A stretch of 32,114 nt of DNA from an uncultured Eubacteriales bacterium (GCA_900321645.1 ONWZ01000137.1:1-32114), one strand, 5' to 3'; positions 8,188 through 17,954 are shown, counted from the stretch's first letter. A program made the numbers and translations. Notes: generated by a model not told the origin, from the letters alone.

Positions 8188-9676
8188 TTACTCTTTTTTT
8201 CACTTTTTTAGGTACTAATTGATAGTCGGTATTATCTTCGATAATATTCGGTCCAATAATCAAATTATCATACTTGTCTGGATTGTCACCTAAATCTTTG
8301 ATAATTTTTAGGAATGCTTCGGCAACTGATTTTGTTAATCCTCGAGCGCCAATTTTAGCTTTGATAGCTTTATCGACTAACCCATCGACAATGACATCTA
8401 AATTCTCAATTGTTACACCCATCGATTCAATTGTTTCAACCGTTCTCATTAATTTGCTTTCATCAGAATTCAAAAGGATATCTTTTAAATCTTCACGGCT
8501 CAATTCATTTAATCTAACGATGACTGGTAGTCTACCTGCTAATTCGCTGATAATACCACCTTTTTTAATAATCGTCTCTGTGTCGATAACAACATCGTTG
8601 GCTTTCTTTTCTTCAGGATAATTATTAAATCCGATGCTTGGTCTAACATCCTTTTGTGGATTAAATAGATCAGAGAAAGCGCCACAACCAACAAAAACAA
8701 TATTTGTTGTATCAATATTAATGGTATTAAAGGAATCTAGTGAAATTTGTCTTTCACAACCCTCGACCAATTTTAATAATTCGTTTTGAATGGCCGTAGT
8801 TCCAATTTCACCCTGTTCACGATTACCTGATAATTTATCAAATTCATCAATAATAACGATACCATTTTGTGTTTTATCGATATCCATACCACTATTAAGA
8901 TATAACTGAATAAGCATTTCTTCGATATCGTGTCCTTTATATCCAGCTTGCGATGTACCAGTAACAGAATATATGGCAAGAGGCACATCAAAAATTTGTT
9001 TCATTTTTCTAAAGATAGCCGTTTTCCCAACACCGGTAGGTCCAATAACCAACATATTAGTTTTATCCATCATTGGTAGATTATATTTTATCCATAAAAG
9101 GGTGGCGATCGTTTCAATTGCCTTATCTTGGCCCTTTATGGTTTTTTTCACTTCGGCAACGATTTGACTTGGTGTGTAGTTAACTACTTTTTCTCTTTCA
9201 ACAGTTGCCCCTTCGGATGGTTCTTCTTTGCTTTCTTCGGATTCTTTCTTTTCATCAACCAAATGAATTTCATAGTATTCATCACTGTCTTTATCTCGGA
9301 AAACACTAAATTCACCAGTTTCTTTATTACGCATCATAATGACGGCATATTCTTCGGCATCTTCGTTCATATTTTTATAGTATTCATATTTACTTAGACT
9401 ATCTAAGATTTCTTTTTTTATTTTCATAATCGATGAATCTTTATTCTTGTTTAATAATTCAAGGACATTGACTCTGCAAGCATATACATTACCATAATCG
9501 ACTAGATTCGCCATATGGGGATATACATATTGATCTAAATCTACGAAAAAGCCATCTTCTTCGCAATAGTATCCTTCGACTACCCTTACAGGAATAAACT
9601 GAACAATCGATTCATCATCTGTTTTCTTTCGATTAAATATAACGGCAAATTCACCGATTCGATTTTCTTCAACCAT
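8171..9676 (-). CDS. ClpX-like AAA+ unfoldase with a novel N-terminal domain
   Basis: The 501-residue protein has a ClpX-type AAA+ core at about residues 165-480: Walker A GPTGVGKT (212-219), pore loop GYKG (245-248; ClpX GYVG), Walker B IIDEFDK (275-281), IGF tripeptide (348-350), ISELAGRLPVIV (ClpX PEFIGRLPV) and sensor-2 IGARGL. The IGF tripeptide lies where ClpX has its ClpP-docking loop, so ClpP docking is plausible. It differs from ClpX in the N-terminal 165 residues. There is no four-Cys zinc domain; instead there are two short beta-rich segments (GEFAVIFNRKK and EEYAVIMMRNK, perhaps a duplicated module) followed by an acidic linker. This suggests different substrate selection. It follows aspS by about 15 bases and is likely under the same T-box. 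Its N-terminal domain is not one I recognise. Confidence 0.8.
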   Translation of the reverse strand: MVEENRIGEFAVIFNRKKTDDESIVQFIPVRVVEGYYCEEDGFFVDLDQYVYPHMANLVDYGNVYACRVNVLELLNKNKDSSIMKIKKEILDSLSKYEYYKNMNEDAEEYAVIMMRNKETGEFSVFRDKDSDEYYEIHLVDEKKESEESKEEPSEGATVEREKVVNYTPSQIVAEVKKTIKGQDKAIETIATLLWIKYNLPMMDKTNMLVIGPTGVGKTAIFRKMKQIFDVPLAIYSVTGTSQAGYKGHDIEEMLIQLYLNSGMDIDKTQNGIVIIDEFDKLSGNREQGEIGTTAIQNELLKLVEGCERQISLDSFNTINIDTTNIVFVGCGAFSDLFNPQKDVRPSIGFNNYPEEKKANDVVIDTETIIKKGGIISELAGRLPVIVRLNELSREDLKDILLNSDESKLMRTVETIESMGVTIENLDVIVDGLVDKAIKAKIGARGLTKSVAEAFLKIIKDLGDNPDKYDNLIIGPNIIEDNTDYQLVPKKVKKRVKTAEV

Positions 9677-9690
9677 AACCCTACTCCTTA

Positions 9691-11430
9691 CTAATCTCTA
9701 ATTTTAATATGGGTTTCACGTAATTGTTTTTCAAATACTTCACCAGGGCATCCCATCATTTGATCAGCACCATTAGCCCCTAGTGGAAAGGCAACCATTT
9801 CACGAATGTTTTCTTCATCTTTTAAAAGCATCAAAATACGATCGATACCAGGCGCCATTCCAGCATGAGGAGGAGCGCCATATCTAAATGCTTCATATAA
9901 TGATGGGAATTTAGCAGCCACTACTTTTTCATCATAGCCAGCAATTGCAAAGGCTTTCTTTAATATTTCACGGCTGTGATTACGAACACCACCAGAAGCC
10001 ATTTCAAAGCCATTACATACAAAGTCGTATTGATAAGCTTTAATTGACAACGGATCTTGATTGTTTAATGCTTCAAGACCTCCTTGAGGCATTGAAAATG
10101 GATTGTGGCAGAATGCAACGCCGCCATTTTCTTCATCGACTTCATAAAATGGAAAATCGTTAATGATACAAAATTCATATCTACTCTTATCAATTAGGTC
10201 TAATTCTTGACCTAGTTTAATTCTTAACTGACCCATTAATTTAGCGCATTTTTCTTTATCAGCCATAATGAATACAACATCACCTGCTTTTAGCGATAAA
10301 CCTTTTTTTAATTCTTTACGAACTTCATCAGTCATAAATTTATCTAAGGTAGATTTAAAGGTCATATCATCATTTACTTTGATGTAACTTAAAATACCAC
10401 CGATAGATTTAGCATATTCTTCCATATTCTTATACCAAGAATTTGATTTATCAATCGTGTCTACCTTGATACCTCTAATAGTAGTATCTTTGAATGGTGC
10501 AAAATCCATTTTAGATAAGATATCCGTCAAATCAGTTATAATTAATGGATTTCTTAAATCCGGTTTATCGCTACCATATTTTAGCATGGCATCAGTATAA
10601 GATATTCTTTTAAATGGTCTTGGACTAATTTCCTTATTGCCAAACTTTTTAAAGACATCATAAAATACTTTTTCGCCAACTTCATAGACATCTTCTTCCA
10701 TGGCAAAAGACATTTCAAAATCTAATTGATAAAATTCACCATATAGTCTATCACTTCTTGGATCTTCATCTCTAAAGCATGGTGCTATTTGGAAATAGCG
10801 ATTAAAACCAGATACCATCAATAATTGTTTAAATATTTGGGGAGCTTGTGGTAAAGCATAAAATTTACCTTTAAATTTACGAGAAGGGACAATAAAGTCT
10901 CTAGCTCCTTCAGGTGAAGTAGCGGTAATAATTGGAGTTTGGATTTCGGTGAAATCCATTTCTTTCATCGTCGTTCTAATAAAGTCAATTACTTTACTTC
11001 TAAATAAAATATTTTCATGAACTTCTGGATTTCTTAAATCTAGATAACGATATTTTAAACGAGTATCTTCGAATGATTCTTTACTTCTCGCAATTTCAAA
11101 TGGCAAAACATTTTCACATTCTCCTAATACCTCTAGCGAAATGATTTTAACTTCAATTTCTCCTGTTGCCATATTTTTATTAACCATATCCGGTGTTCTA
11201 TTCTCTACAATGCCAGTTACAGTAATGGTTGTTTCACGATTTAAATGCATATATTTTTCGGCGTCTTCGCTAATTAGTTGAACAATTCCAGTTTCATCTC
11301 TTAGAGTCATAAATAATAATCCACCAAGATTTCTAATTGAATTGATCCAGCCAGCTAATCTTACTTCTTTGCCGACATAGCCAGTATCTACTTTCCCACA
11401 GTAGACGTTTCTGTAAATATTTTCTTTCAT
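9691..11430 (-). CDS. aspS: Aspartyl-tRNA synthetase
   Basis: AspRS charges tRNA-Asp. The 579-residue product is the bacterial type. An N-terminal OB anticodon-binding domain (VRLAGWINSIRNLGGLLFMTLRD, key residues GW and R) is followed by class II motif 1, motif 2 with FRDEDPRSDR (flipping-loop RDED), an inserted GAD domain at about residues 280-410, and motif 3 in GMAPGIDRILMLL. FDMASGG-type residues appear as FEMASGGVRNH. The ATG follows AAGGAGG at ideal spacing and lies directly behind a T-box leader, so expression should respond to uncharged tRNA-Asp. The adjacent downstream gene is the ClpX-like unfoldase. Confidence 0.97.
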   Translation of the reverse strand: MKENIYRNVYCGKVDTGYVGKEVRLAGWINSIRNLGGLLFMTLRDETGIVQLISEDAEKYMHLNRETTITVTGIVENRTPDMVNKNMATGEIEVKIISLEVLGECENVLPFEIARSKESFEDTRLKYRYLDLRNPEVHENILFRSKVIDFIRTTMKEMDFTEIQTPIITATSPEGARDFIVPSRKFKGKFYALPQAPQIFKQLLMVSGFNRYFQIAPCFRDEDPRSDRLYGEFYQLDFEMSFAMEEDVYEVGEKVFYDVFKKFGNKEISPRPFKRISYTDAMLKYGSDKPDLRNPLIITDLTDILSKMDFAPFKDTTIRGIKVDTIDKSNSWYKNMEEYAKSIGGILSYIKVNDDMTFKSTLDKFMTDEVRKELKKGLSLKAGDVVFIMADKEKCAKLMGQLRIKLGQELDLIDKSRYEFCIINDFPFYEVDEENGGVAFCHNPFSMPQGGLEALNNQDPLSIKAYQYDFVCNGFEMASGGVRNHSREILKKAFAIAGYDEKVVAAKFPSLYEAFRYGAPPHAGMAPGIDRILMLLKDEENIREMVAFPLGANGADQMMGCPGEVFEKQLRETHIKIRD

Positions 11431-11440
11431 TTTATCCTCC

Positions 11441-11581
11441 TTAAAAAGAAAAGCACGAAAAGGAAATACATAAGGACGGAATATTCCGCGGTGCCACCTT
11501 ATTTCACTTTCGTGCGCTTATTTAAATTAATAAATTGTCAGTCTCGTTATATGCTTACTTGTCACTGATAAGCCGAAAACT
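11441..11581 (-). promoter_or_regulatory. T-box riboswitch leader of aspS (compact)
   Basis: The T-box sequence AAGGTGGCACCGCGG (11486-11500) is present. It is embedded in a hairpin whose arms are GCACGAAA (11508-11515) and TTTCGTGC (11453-11460), followed by TTTTCTTTTT, the terminator form. Upstream, a short stem-I region contains AGTGA and two GAC triplets (Asp codons) in CAGTGACAAG and GACTGACAA; either could be the specifier. From the predicted start near 11581 to the T-box motif is only about 80 bases, shorter than classical T-boxes. Confidence 0.88.
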
Positions 11582-11587
11582 AAATAT

Positions 11588-11615
11588 ATTATAGCATACT
11601 TTTAATGATTTGCAA
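11588..11615 (-). promoter_or_regulatory. Promoter of the aspS T-box transcript
   Basis: TTGCAA (11610-11615), a 16-base spacer and a perfect TATAAT (11588-11593) on the minus strand place transcription start near 11581, immediately before the leader. Confidence 0.7.
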
Positions 11616-11618
11616 CAA

Positions 11619-11640
11619 TAAAAAAAGCGATTGCTCGCTA
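11619..11640 (-). terminator. Intrinsic terminator of the camelysin-like gene
   Basis: AGCGA/TCGCT with a GCAA tetraloop is followed by seven T on the minus strand, a short but classical terminator lying just before the aspS promoter. Confidence 0.8.
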
Positions 11641-11653
11641 TTTTTATAGTTTA

Positions 11654-12352
11654 TTAAGATACTGTGAATGTACCAGTTAACTGATTACCATTACCAGCAG
11701 TTGATGTATAAACGATTTGACCGGTATAAGTTGCACCCATTTCTGATGATTGATCGCCATTATCATTTAAATAAATCAATGCATAAGTTGTTGTAGATGA
11801 ATTAGCATTTACAGTAATTGTATCAGTAGCAGTTACGCCATCAACAGTTTGATTTAATGTTGTAGCAGTTCCACCAATTGTGTATAGTTCTCCATTTTTT
11901 GTTACAGGTCTATACGTTAGATTACTGAATGCTGTAGCACCAGATCTTTCAGCTGCTTCATTAGTATTTGTAACAATCTTACCTTCTAGGGTTAAATTCG
12001 TTGCACCACCATTCGTAATTGTTATTTCATATAAAGCACAAATCTTGAAACCAGCATCATCAGTACATTTTTTGGCAACGTTTAATGCATATGCTAAATT
12101 TGTATTGTTTGGTGCAGTTGCATTTTCAATTACTGTTGTTGGATCAACTGGAATTAATTTTGCATCGCTTGGATAAATTTCACGTAAACTTAAGCCAGCA
12201 TTGAATTCATAAGCAGTTAGGTTAACAGCTCCTTCGGCACTGCTTGCTTGAGCACTGAAGTATGCGAATGATGCTCCAATAATCGCAACGATTAAAGTAG
12301 CTACTCCAACGATTCCTAAAAATATTCCATTTCCTTTTCTATTATCTTCCAT
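11654..12352 (-). CDS. Secreted TasA/camelysin-like protein with SipW-type signal
   Basis: The 232-residue protein begins with a short charged head and a hydrophobic helix at about residues 11-30 that ends GASFAYFSAQA, the form of SipW-dependent signal sequences of the TasA/camelysin group. The mature part is rich in Thr, Asn, Ala and Gly with alternating beta-strand pattern (YEITITNGGATNLTLEG, TYALIYLNDNG) and two Cys (KKCTDDAG..ICALY). Such proteins form extracellular fibres or are surface proteases in Bacilli; no zinc-protease motif is visible here. The gene has its own promoter (near-consensus), an excellent Shine-Dalgarno (GGAGG) and its own terminator, so it is a single highly expressible unit. 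No SipW gene is in the window. Fibre formation is inference. Confidence 0.7.
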   Translation of the reverse strand: MEDNRKGNGIFLGIVGVATLIVAIIGASFAYFSAQASSAEGAVNLTAYEFNAGLSLREIYPSDAKLIPVDPTTVIENATAPNNTNLAYALNVAKKCTDDAGFKICALYEITITNGGATNLTLEGKIVTNTNEAAERSGATAFSNLTYRPVTKNGELYTIGGTATTLNQTVDGVTATDTITVNANSSTTTYALIYLNDNGDQSSEMGATYTGQIVYTSTAGNGNQLTGTFTVS

Positions 12353-12376
12353 TTATTTTCCTCCTCTACTATATTA

Positions 12377-12405
12377 ATAGTATCAAATAATATAACAATT
12401 TGCAA
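12377..12405 (-). promoter_or_regulatory. Promoter of the camelysin-like gene
   Basis: TTGCAA (12400-12405), a 17-base spacer and TACTAT (12377-12382) on the minus strand lie about 25 bases before the start codon. Confidence 0.55.
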
Positions 12406-12430
12406 GTGTTTTTTACTATTTTACACTATT

Positions 12431-15400
12431 TTAAAATAAACTTAATTGACTAGTTTCGGGCATATCGTTAAATATTCCCATAACTTTCATTTTATCGACA
12501 AGAGTTGAAGAAACTTTGCATCTGTTTTGAAAGTCTTCGATTGAAATAAATGGATGTTTTTTAGCTTCCTCTTCAATATTTTTAGCCACGACATCCCCCA
12601 ACCCATCAATTGAAGCAAATGATGGAATAATTGTCTTATCATCTAAAACATCAAAAGTAAGGGCTTTACTCTTATACAAATCGACATTGGCAATTTTAAT
12701 TCCTCTTGCGGTTGCTTCAAGGGCAAGTCTTAAACATTCAGCAATACCGGCTTCTTTGTTACTAGCATCATAGCCTTTTTCATTGATTTCAATTAATTTA
12801 GCTTTAATGGCATCATAACCACTAATCATCGCATCGATATCAAAATCAGTGGCTTTGGTTGAAAACCATGAAGCATAATAATAGGCTGGCATATGAACTT
12901 TATACCATGCGATACGGAAAGCGCTAATAACATATGCAGCTGCATGGGCTTTAGGGAACATGTACTTAATTTTGGCACATGAATTGATAAACCAGTCTTC
13001 AATACCAGCGGCTTCCATTGTCTTAACATGTTCTTGCCATCCATCTGGATCTTTGCTTGCTTTGCCTTTACGAACAAATTCCATAATTTTGAAAGCTTTA
13101 ATTGGTTCAACACCGTGATACATTAAATAAACCATAATATCATCACGACAGCCAATTACTTCTTTAAATGGAACAATGTTGTTACGGATTAATTCTTGGG
13201 CATTACCTAACCATACATCGGTACCATGTGATAGACCGGATATTTTAACTAATTCGGCAAAAGTAGTCGGCTTAGTATCTTCCACCATACTAATTGTAAA
13301 TGATGTGCCAAATTCAGGAATACCGAGAGTGCCAGTTTTACACATAATCTCATCTTCGGTAACACCTAACGATTTTGTTCCTGTAAATAAAGCCATCGTA
13401 TCTTTATCATCCATTGGCACTTTTAAAATATCAGTATTGGTCAAATCTTGAATCATACGTAATTGCGTAGGATCAGAGTGGCCTAAAATATCTAGTTTTA
13501 ATAAATCTTGGTCAATAGCATGGTAATCAAAATGGGTCGTACGCCAAGCGCTCGTTGCGTCATCAGCTGGATATTGAAATGGCGTAAAATCTGAGACGTC
13601 CATATAATCTGGAACTACGACGATACCACCCGGATGTTGGCCAGTTGTCCTTTTAACACCGGTACAGCCAATGGCTAATCTTTCAATTTCACAACTGCGC
13701 TTATCCATAATACCGCGATCTTCATAATAACCCTTAACAAAACCATAAGCTGTCTTATCGGCCACCGTACCAATTGTTCCGGCACGATAAACATTATCAA
13801 CGCCAAATAATACTTTGGTATATTCATGAGCTGATGCTTGGTTTAAATCAGAAAAATTCAAATCAATATCAGGTACTTTATCGGCATTAAAGCCTAAGAA
13901 TGTAGCAAACGGCATATCTTGACCATCTTTATACATTAATTCACCACAATTAGGACATTTTTTATCAGGCAAATCAAAACCGCTTGAATAAGTTGCTCCC
14001 AAATCATTACCATCTTCATCTTTAAAAATACTATGCTTACACTTCTCGCAACGATAATGAGCTGGTAGTGGATTAACTTCGGTAATACCCATCATTGTTG
14101 CAACGAAAGATGAGCCAACAGATCCACGAGAACCAACTAAATATCCATCATCATTAGAGTGCTTTACTAGTCTTTGAGCAATTAAATAGATTGGATCAAA
14201 GCCACCGCCAATGATACCGCCCAATGATTTTTTAATTTTTTTGGCAAGTGATTTGTCATTTAATTCGCCATCAGCTTCAGTCCAATTTTCTTTGACATAG
14301 TCACTTACTAACCCTTTAACATTATCAAAACCAGCAATAATGGTTTCATGTAATTTGTTAAAGATTTCAGTTTCTAATTTATCACCAGTTAATTTTTCCT
14401 TGCTTAGTTTTTCACTCCATATTTTATAGACAATATCACCATATAATTCTTTGGCAATACGTTCTTCAATATTATGTGGAAGTGGTGTGCCATATAATTC
14501 ACCAGCTTTGTTATAAACAAGTTCCGTGACAACACGTGGGCAGTCTAAGTAACTTTTTCCATCATCGCTTTTTACTCTTGGTGAAAATGGAATGCCGCCA
14601 GTATCAATAATAACTTCAATTTCCTCCACCATATCCAAGATTTTATTAGTATTCTCAACAACAATTTTATATGCTAAATCTTTATCTAAGAAACTAAAAT
14701 CGTTTAACATCTCAGTAGTTGTTCTAAAATGTTGCGATGGTATTTCTTTGATACCAGTCTTTGCAAGTGGGTGTCTACCACCACCAGGTACTTTTTGATT
14801 AACAATAATTTCACGATAGATTTTGTCTTCTCGTGTAAAGTGATGCACGTCACCTGTGGCAACGATTATTTTACCGGCTTCTTCAGTGGCATCAATTATT
14901 TTCTTAATATGTTCTTCAAGTTCTTTTTCATTAGCAAATTCACCGGTTTGAATCAAGTGATTATATACCTCAGGTGGTTGAACTTCAACATAATCATAAA
15001 AGTTTATAACATTGGTAAGTTCTTGTCCTTCTTTACTTCTTGCTTCGATGAATACTTCTGATTCATAACAACCACTGCCGATTAATAATCCTTCACGTAG
15101 TTCATTTAGTTTACTACGTAAAATTCTCGGTGTTTTATATAGATAAACTGTATTCGCCAAAGAGATAATTTTAAATAGATTTTTTAAACCTGTTTTATTT
15201 AAGGCAATCGCATTAAAGTGATATGTACTACCAAATTTATAAATTTCATCTTTGGAAACTAATTTATCTAAGTCTTTAATCGTTTTATAATTTTGACTTT
15301 TTAATTTATTTATCATCTTGGCAAAAACAAGAGCAGTTCCCTCAGCATCATAATCTGCCCTATGATGAGCAGTTTCTTCCCAAGGAATATTATATCTAGC

Positions 15401-17053
15401 AACCAAAGCTGAAAGATTATGTCTAGCATAGCCTTGGTCTAGGGCGCGTGATAATTCAAGGGTATCAATAACTGTATTTTCGAATTCACCTAAAGCATAT
15501 TTTTTCATGGCACTAGTAATAAAGGAAATATCAAATTTAGCATTATGGGCAACCATTGGAGCATCCCCAGCCCATTCCAAAAATCTTTTAGTGACATTTT
15601 CTTCAGTATCTTTATCTTTTAACATATCATCGGTGATATTTGTTAATTCCGTTATTTTTTTTAGTAGTTTTCTATTTGGATTAATTAATTCATCAAAGTG
15701 ATCAACAATTTCACCATTGCAGATTTTGACAGCCCCAATTTCAATCATTTGATCGGCACCGCCAGCATTAAAACCAGTTGTTTCGGTGTCAAATACGACG
15801 AATATTGTATCCTCAAGTGGTAAATCGCTAGGCCTTACGGAAATATTAACAGTGTCATCAACAAGTGTTAATTCAGTACCATATAACCCTTTAAAATGAT
15901 CTTTCGGATTTTCAATTTTTTTATTATGATCATTAATTAAGCCATAAGCTATTGGGAATGCTTGGCAACCATTATGATCGGTAATGGCAACCCCACGATA
16001 ACCCATATTAATCGCTTTAGTAACAAGTTCACAAGTATGTTTACCTAAATCAACTCTTGTAATACCATCCATTTGACTCATCATCGTATGAGCATGTAAC
16101 TCTACTCTTTTAATTGGCTCATTATCGACAATTTCTTTTTTTTCTGGGGAATCTACTTGTTCGGTATCTTTATATCTTGTATTAAAGACAATTTCATTGG
16201 CAAATTTATCCATTACAGCTTTACCATAGAAATTATACCAATTACCCTCTTTTAATAATTTTTTAATTAATTTATATTCATCATCATCTTTAGTAAACAT
16301 TTTGACATACATACTATCAGTATAGTCCGTTACTTTTAAAGTAATGATTTTATAACCAGATTTAGATTCAAAATAATCGATACCAAAAATACATCCCTTT
16401 ATATTGATGTTATCTACTTCATAAATGACATCTTTAATAGGTGTTATTTCGGTCGTTTTTTTAGCATGATAGACAGGTTTCTTATCATCTTTTACTTCTT
16501 TTTCTTTCTTAGTTATTTTTGTAGTACTAACTGTTACTTCTTTCTCTTTTTCAATTTGATTTTTTAATTCATTATCGCCATCCAAAATTAAATCAACATT
16601 TATATCAATATCAACGCCATAGCGATACATTTTATCAATTAATTCTTGTTTTAAGCCAAGTAAATTAGTACATTCAATTTTGTTATAAGCTTTAATAGTA
16701 ATCATATTATCAGTAATATCAATATCACGTTCTAAAAAGATATTATATTTATTGCGATCTAAACAAATATTTTTTAAGATATCTAAATAGTATTCTCTAA
16801 TTAATTTATTATCTACTTCTTTAGGGCGAATAATCAATTTTACTTCTTTAATTTGATGAAAGTACGCAATTAATTTATATAAAACATTATTATAGACATC
16901 AATTGGTAAAACTTCTTTTGTATTAATAATGAAATCTAATAGTTTATTGTTGTCATAGATAACTACTTTTTCAATCGAAGCATCAGAAAAATATGATAAT
17001 AAATTATCATCTAAGTCAATTTCAGTAAATAATTTTTGTAACTTATCTTGCAT
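12431..17053 (-). CDS. polC: DNA polymerase III alpha subunit PolC (with 3'-5' exonuclease)
   Basis: PolC is the replicative polymerase of low-GC Gram-positives. The product of about 1540 residues is longer than the Bacillus enzyme (about 1437). The order is: N-terminal domain (1-170), a Lys/Glu-rich linker, OB fold (about 215-300), PHP domain opening with ELHAHTMMSQMDG (321 on) and closing much later with IVATGDVH, an inserted DnaQ-type exonuclease (VVFDTETTGFNAGG, then HNAKFDISF and HRADYDAEGT), a zinc-binding CEKC...CPNC pair, the polymerase active site PDIDLNFSD, and fingers with TGQHPGGIVVVP. All catalytic elements look intact. The ATG at 17053 is chosen; an in-frame GTG three codons upstream (17062) is possible because the Shine-Dalgarno is weak. 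An extended -10 (TGCTAGAAT) lies about 25 bases upstream. Confidence 0.97.
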   Translation of the reverse strand: MQDKLQKLFTEIDLDDNLLSYFSDASIEKVVIYDNNKLLDFIINTKEVLPIDVYNNVLYKLIAYFHQIKEVKLIIRPKEVDNKLIREYYLDILKNICLDRNKYNIFLERDIDITDNMITIKAYNKIECTNLLGLKQELIDKMYRYGVDIDINVDLILDGDNELKNQIEKEKEVTVSTTKITKKEKEVKDDKKPVYHAKKTTEITPIKDVIYEVDNINIKGCIFGIDYFESKSGYKIITLKVTDYTDSMYVKMFTKDDDEYKLIKKLLKEGNWYNFYGKAVMDKFANEIVFNTRYKDTEQVDSPEKKEIVDNEPIKRVELHAHTMMSQMDGITRVDLGKHTCELVTKAINMGYRGVAITDHNGCQAFPIAYGLINDHNKKIENPKDHFKGLYGTELTLVDDTVNISVRPSDLPLEDTIFVVFDTETTGFNAGGADQMIEIGAVKICNGEIVDHFDELINPNRKLLKKITELTNITDDMLKDKDTEENVTKRFLEWAGDAPMVAHNAKFDISFITSAMKKYALGEFENTVIDTLELSRALDQGYARHNLSALVARYNIPWEETAHHRADYDAEGTALVFAKMINKLKSQNYKTIKDLDKLVSKDEIYKFGSTYHFNAIALNKTGLKNLFKIISLANTVYLYKTPRILRSKLNELREGLLIGSGCYESEVFIEARSKEGQELTNVINFYDYVEVQPPEVYNHLIQTGEFANEKELEEHIKKIIDATEEAGKIIVATGDVHHFTREDKIYREIIVNQKVPGGGRHPLAKTGIKEIPSQHFRTTTEMLNDFSFLDKDLAYKIVVENTNKILDMVEEIEVIIDTGGIPFSPRVKSDDGKSYLDCPRVVTELVYNKAGELYGTPLPHNIEERIAKELYGDIVYKIWSEKLSKEKLTGDKLETEIFNKLHETIIAGFDNVKGLVSDYVKENWTEADGELNDKSLAKKIKKSLGGIIGGGFDPIYLIAQRLVKHSNDDGYLVGSRGSVGSSFVATMMGITEVNPLPAHYRCEKCKHSIFKDEDGNDLGATYSSGFDLPDKKCPNCGELMYKDGQDMPFATFLGFNADKVPDIDLNFSDLNQASAHEYTKVLFGVDNVYRAGTIGTVADKTAYGFVKGYYEDRGIMDKRSCEIERLAIGCTGVKRTTGQHPGGIVVVPDYMDVSDFTPFQYPADDATSAWRTTHFDYHAIDQDLLKLDILGHSDPTQLRMIQDLTNTDILKVPMDDKDTMALFTGTKSLGVTEDEIMCKTGTLGIPEFGTSFTISMVEDTKPTTFAELVKISGLSHGTDVWLGNAQELIRNNIVPFKEVIGCRDDIMVYLMYHGVEPIKAFKIMEFVRKGKASKDPDGWQEHVKTMEAAGIEDWFINSCAKIKYMFPKAHAAAYVISAFRIAWYKVHMPAYYYASWFSTKATDFDIDAMISGYDAIKAKLIEINEKGYDASNKEAGIAECLRLALEATARGIKIANVDLYKSKALTFDVLDDKTIIPSFASIDGLGDVVAKNIEEEAKKHPFISIEDFQNRCKVSSTLVDKMKVMGIFNDMPETSQLSLF

Positions 17054-17132
17054 ACTACTCACTTCATTCTTTCTTTATCTATTCTAGCATAAATAGAAAA
17101 ATATAGATATATCTTTACGTTAATTTAACATT

Positions 17133-17158
17133 AAAAAAATGAGATATTACTATCTCAT
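17133..17158 (-). terminator. Intrinsic terminator of the slipin gene
   Basis: ATGAGATA/TATCTCAT with a 4-base loop, followed by TTTTTT on the minus strand, just after the slipin stop and before polC. Confidence 0.82.
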
Positions 17159-17162
17159 TTAA

Positions 17163-17924
17163 TTATTTTTCTTTTTTGTTACTTCCAAGGCCTTCTAAAG
17201 CTCTTAAAACTTCAACTGGTAAGGCAAAAACTACTGTATTAGATTGATCTGATGATAAATCATTAATTGTAGCTAATGTACGTAAATGAAGTGCTCCAGG
17301 AGTATTACCCATCATATTAGCAGCTTCGGCTAAATTCTTAGCAGCTTCAACTTCACCTTTAGCTTTTGTAATAACAGCATTCTTTTCTCTTTCAGCTTCA
17401 GCAACTTTCGCCATAACTCTTTGCATTTCCATAGATAGTGAGATGTCTTTTAATTCGACATTTTCTACTTTTACACCCCAAGGATCAGTAGCATTATCAA
17501 TGATTTCACAAATTTTGGCAGAAATTTTTTCACGGTCAGTTAATAATTGGTCTAAAGTAACAGTACCAACAACGTTACGCATCGTTGTTTGAGCTAATTG
17601 ACCAACAGCATAATGGAAGTTTTCTACTTCACATAAAGCTTTTCCAGCATCAAATACTTTATAGTAAATAACGGCATTAATTTTAATAGATACGTTATCA
17701 CTAGTAATAGCTACTTGTTCTGGAACATCGACTGCTCTAGTTCTAATATCAATCTTTTTCATTGATTGGAATATTGGCCATACAACATGCCATCCTGGGT
17801 TTAACACCTTAGAATATTTACCCATTTTGAATAATATTCCTCTTTCATATTGATTGATTTGTTTAATTGAACATAAAGCAATAAAGCCAATTATTACAAG
17901 TAAAGTTATAAAAAATTCACCCAT
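17163..17924 (-). CDS. Slipin (stomatin/prohibitin-family SPFH membrane protein)
   Basis: The 253-residue protein has one N-terminal membrane helix (FFITLLVIIGFIALC) followed by an SPFH/Band-7 domain. Key stretches are INQYERGILFKMGKY, PGWHVVWP, IDIRTRAVDVPEQ, VSIKINAVIYYKV, TTMRNVVGTVTLDQLLTDR and WGVKVENVELKDI. A Glu/Ala/Lys coiled coil (VAEAEREKNAVITKAKGE, then EAAKNLAEAAN) and a C-terminal FALPVEVL complete it. Slipins oligomerise in the membrane and often pair with an NfeD-like protein; no nfeD is adjacent here. It lies upstream of polC but is separated from it by a terminator. Its own upstream region contains a perfect inverted repeat. Confidence 0.88.
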   Translation of the reverse strand: MGEFFITLLVIIGFIALCSIKQINQYERGILFKMGKYSKVLNPGWHVVWPIFQSMKKIDIRTRAVDVPEQVAITSDNVSIKINAVIYYKVFDAGKALCEVENFHYAVGQLAQTTMRNVVGTVTLDQLLTDREKISAKICEIIDNATDPWGVKVENVELKDISLSMEMQRVMAKVAEAEREKNAVITKAKGEVEAAKNLAEAANMMGNTPGALHLRTLATINDLSSDQSNTVVFALPVEVLRALEGLGSNKKEK

Positions 17925-17954
17925 AATATCCTCCTTCCTATAATTAGTTTATAA

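Noticed and set aside
13176..15701. Several plus-strand open frames of 60-110 codons inside polC
   Set aside because: They are shadows of the minus-strand coding frame, without ribosome binding sites or recognisable domains; the same holds for plus-strand frames inside ruvA, ddl, the ClpX-like gene, the sensor kinase, the AMP-binding gene, metG, ycaO and rsh.
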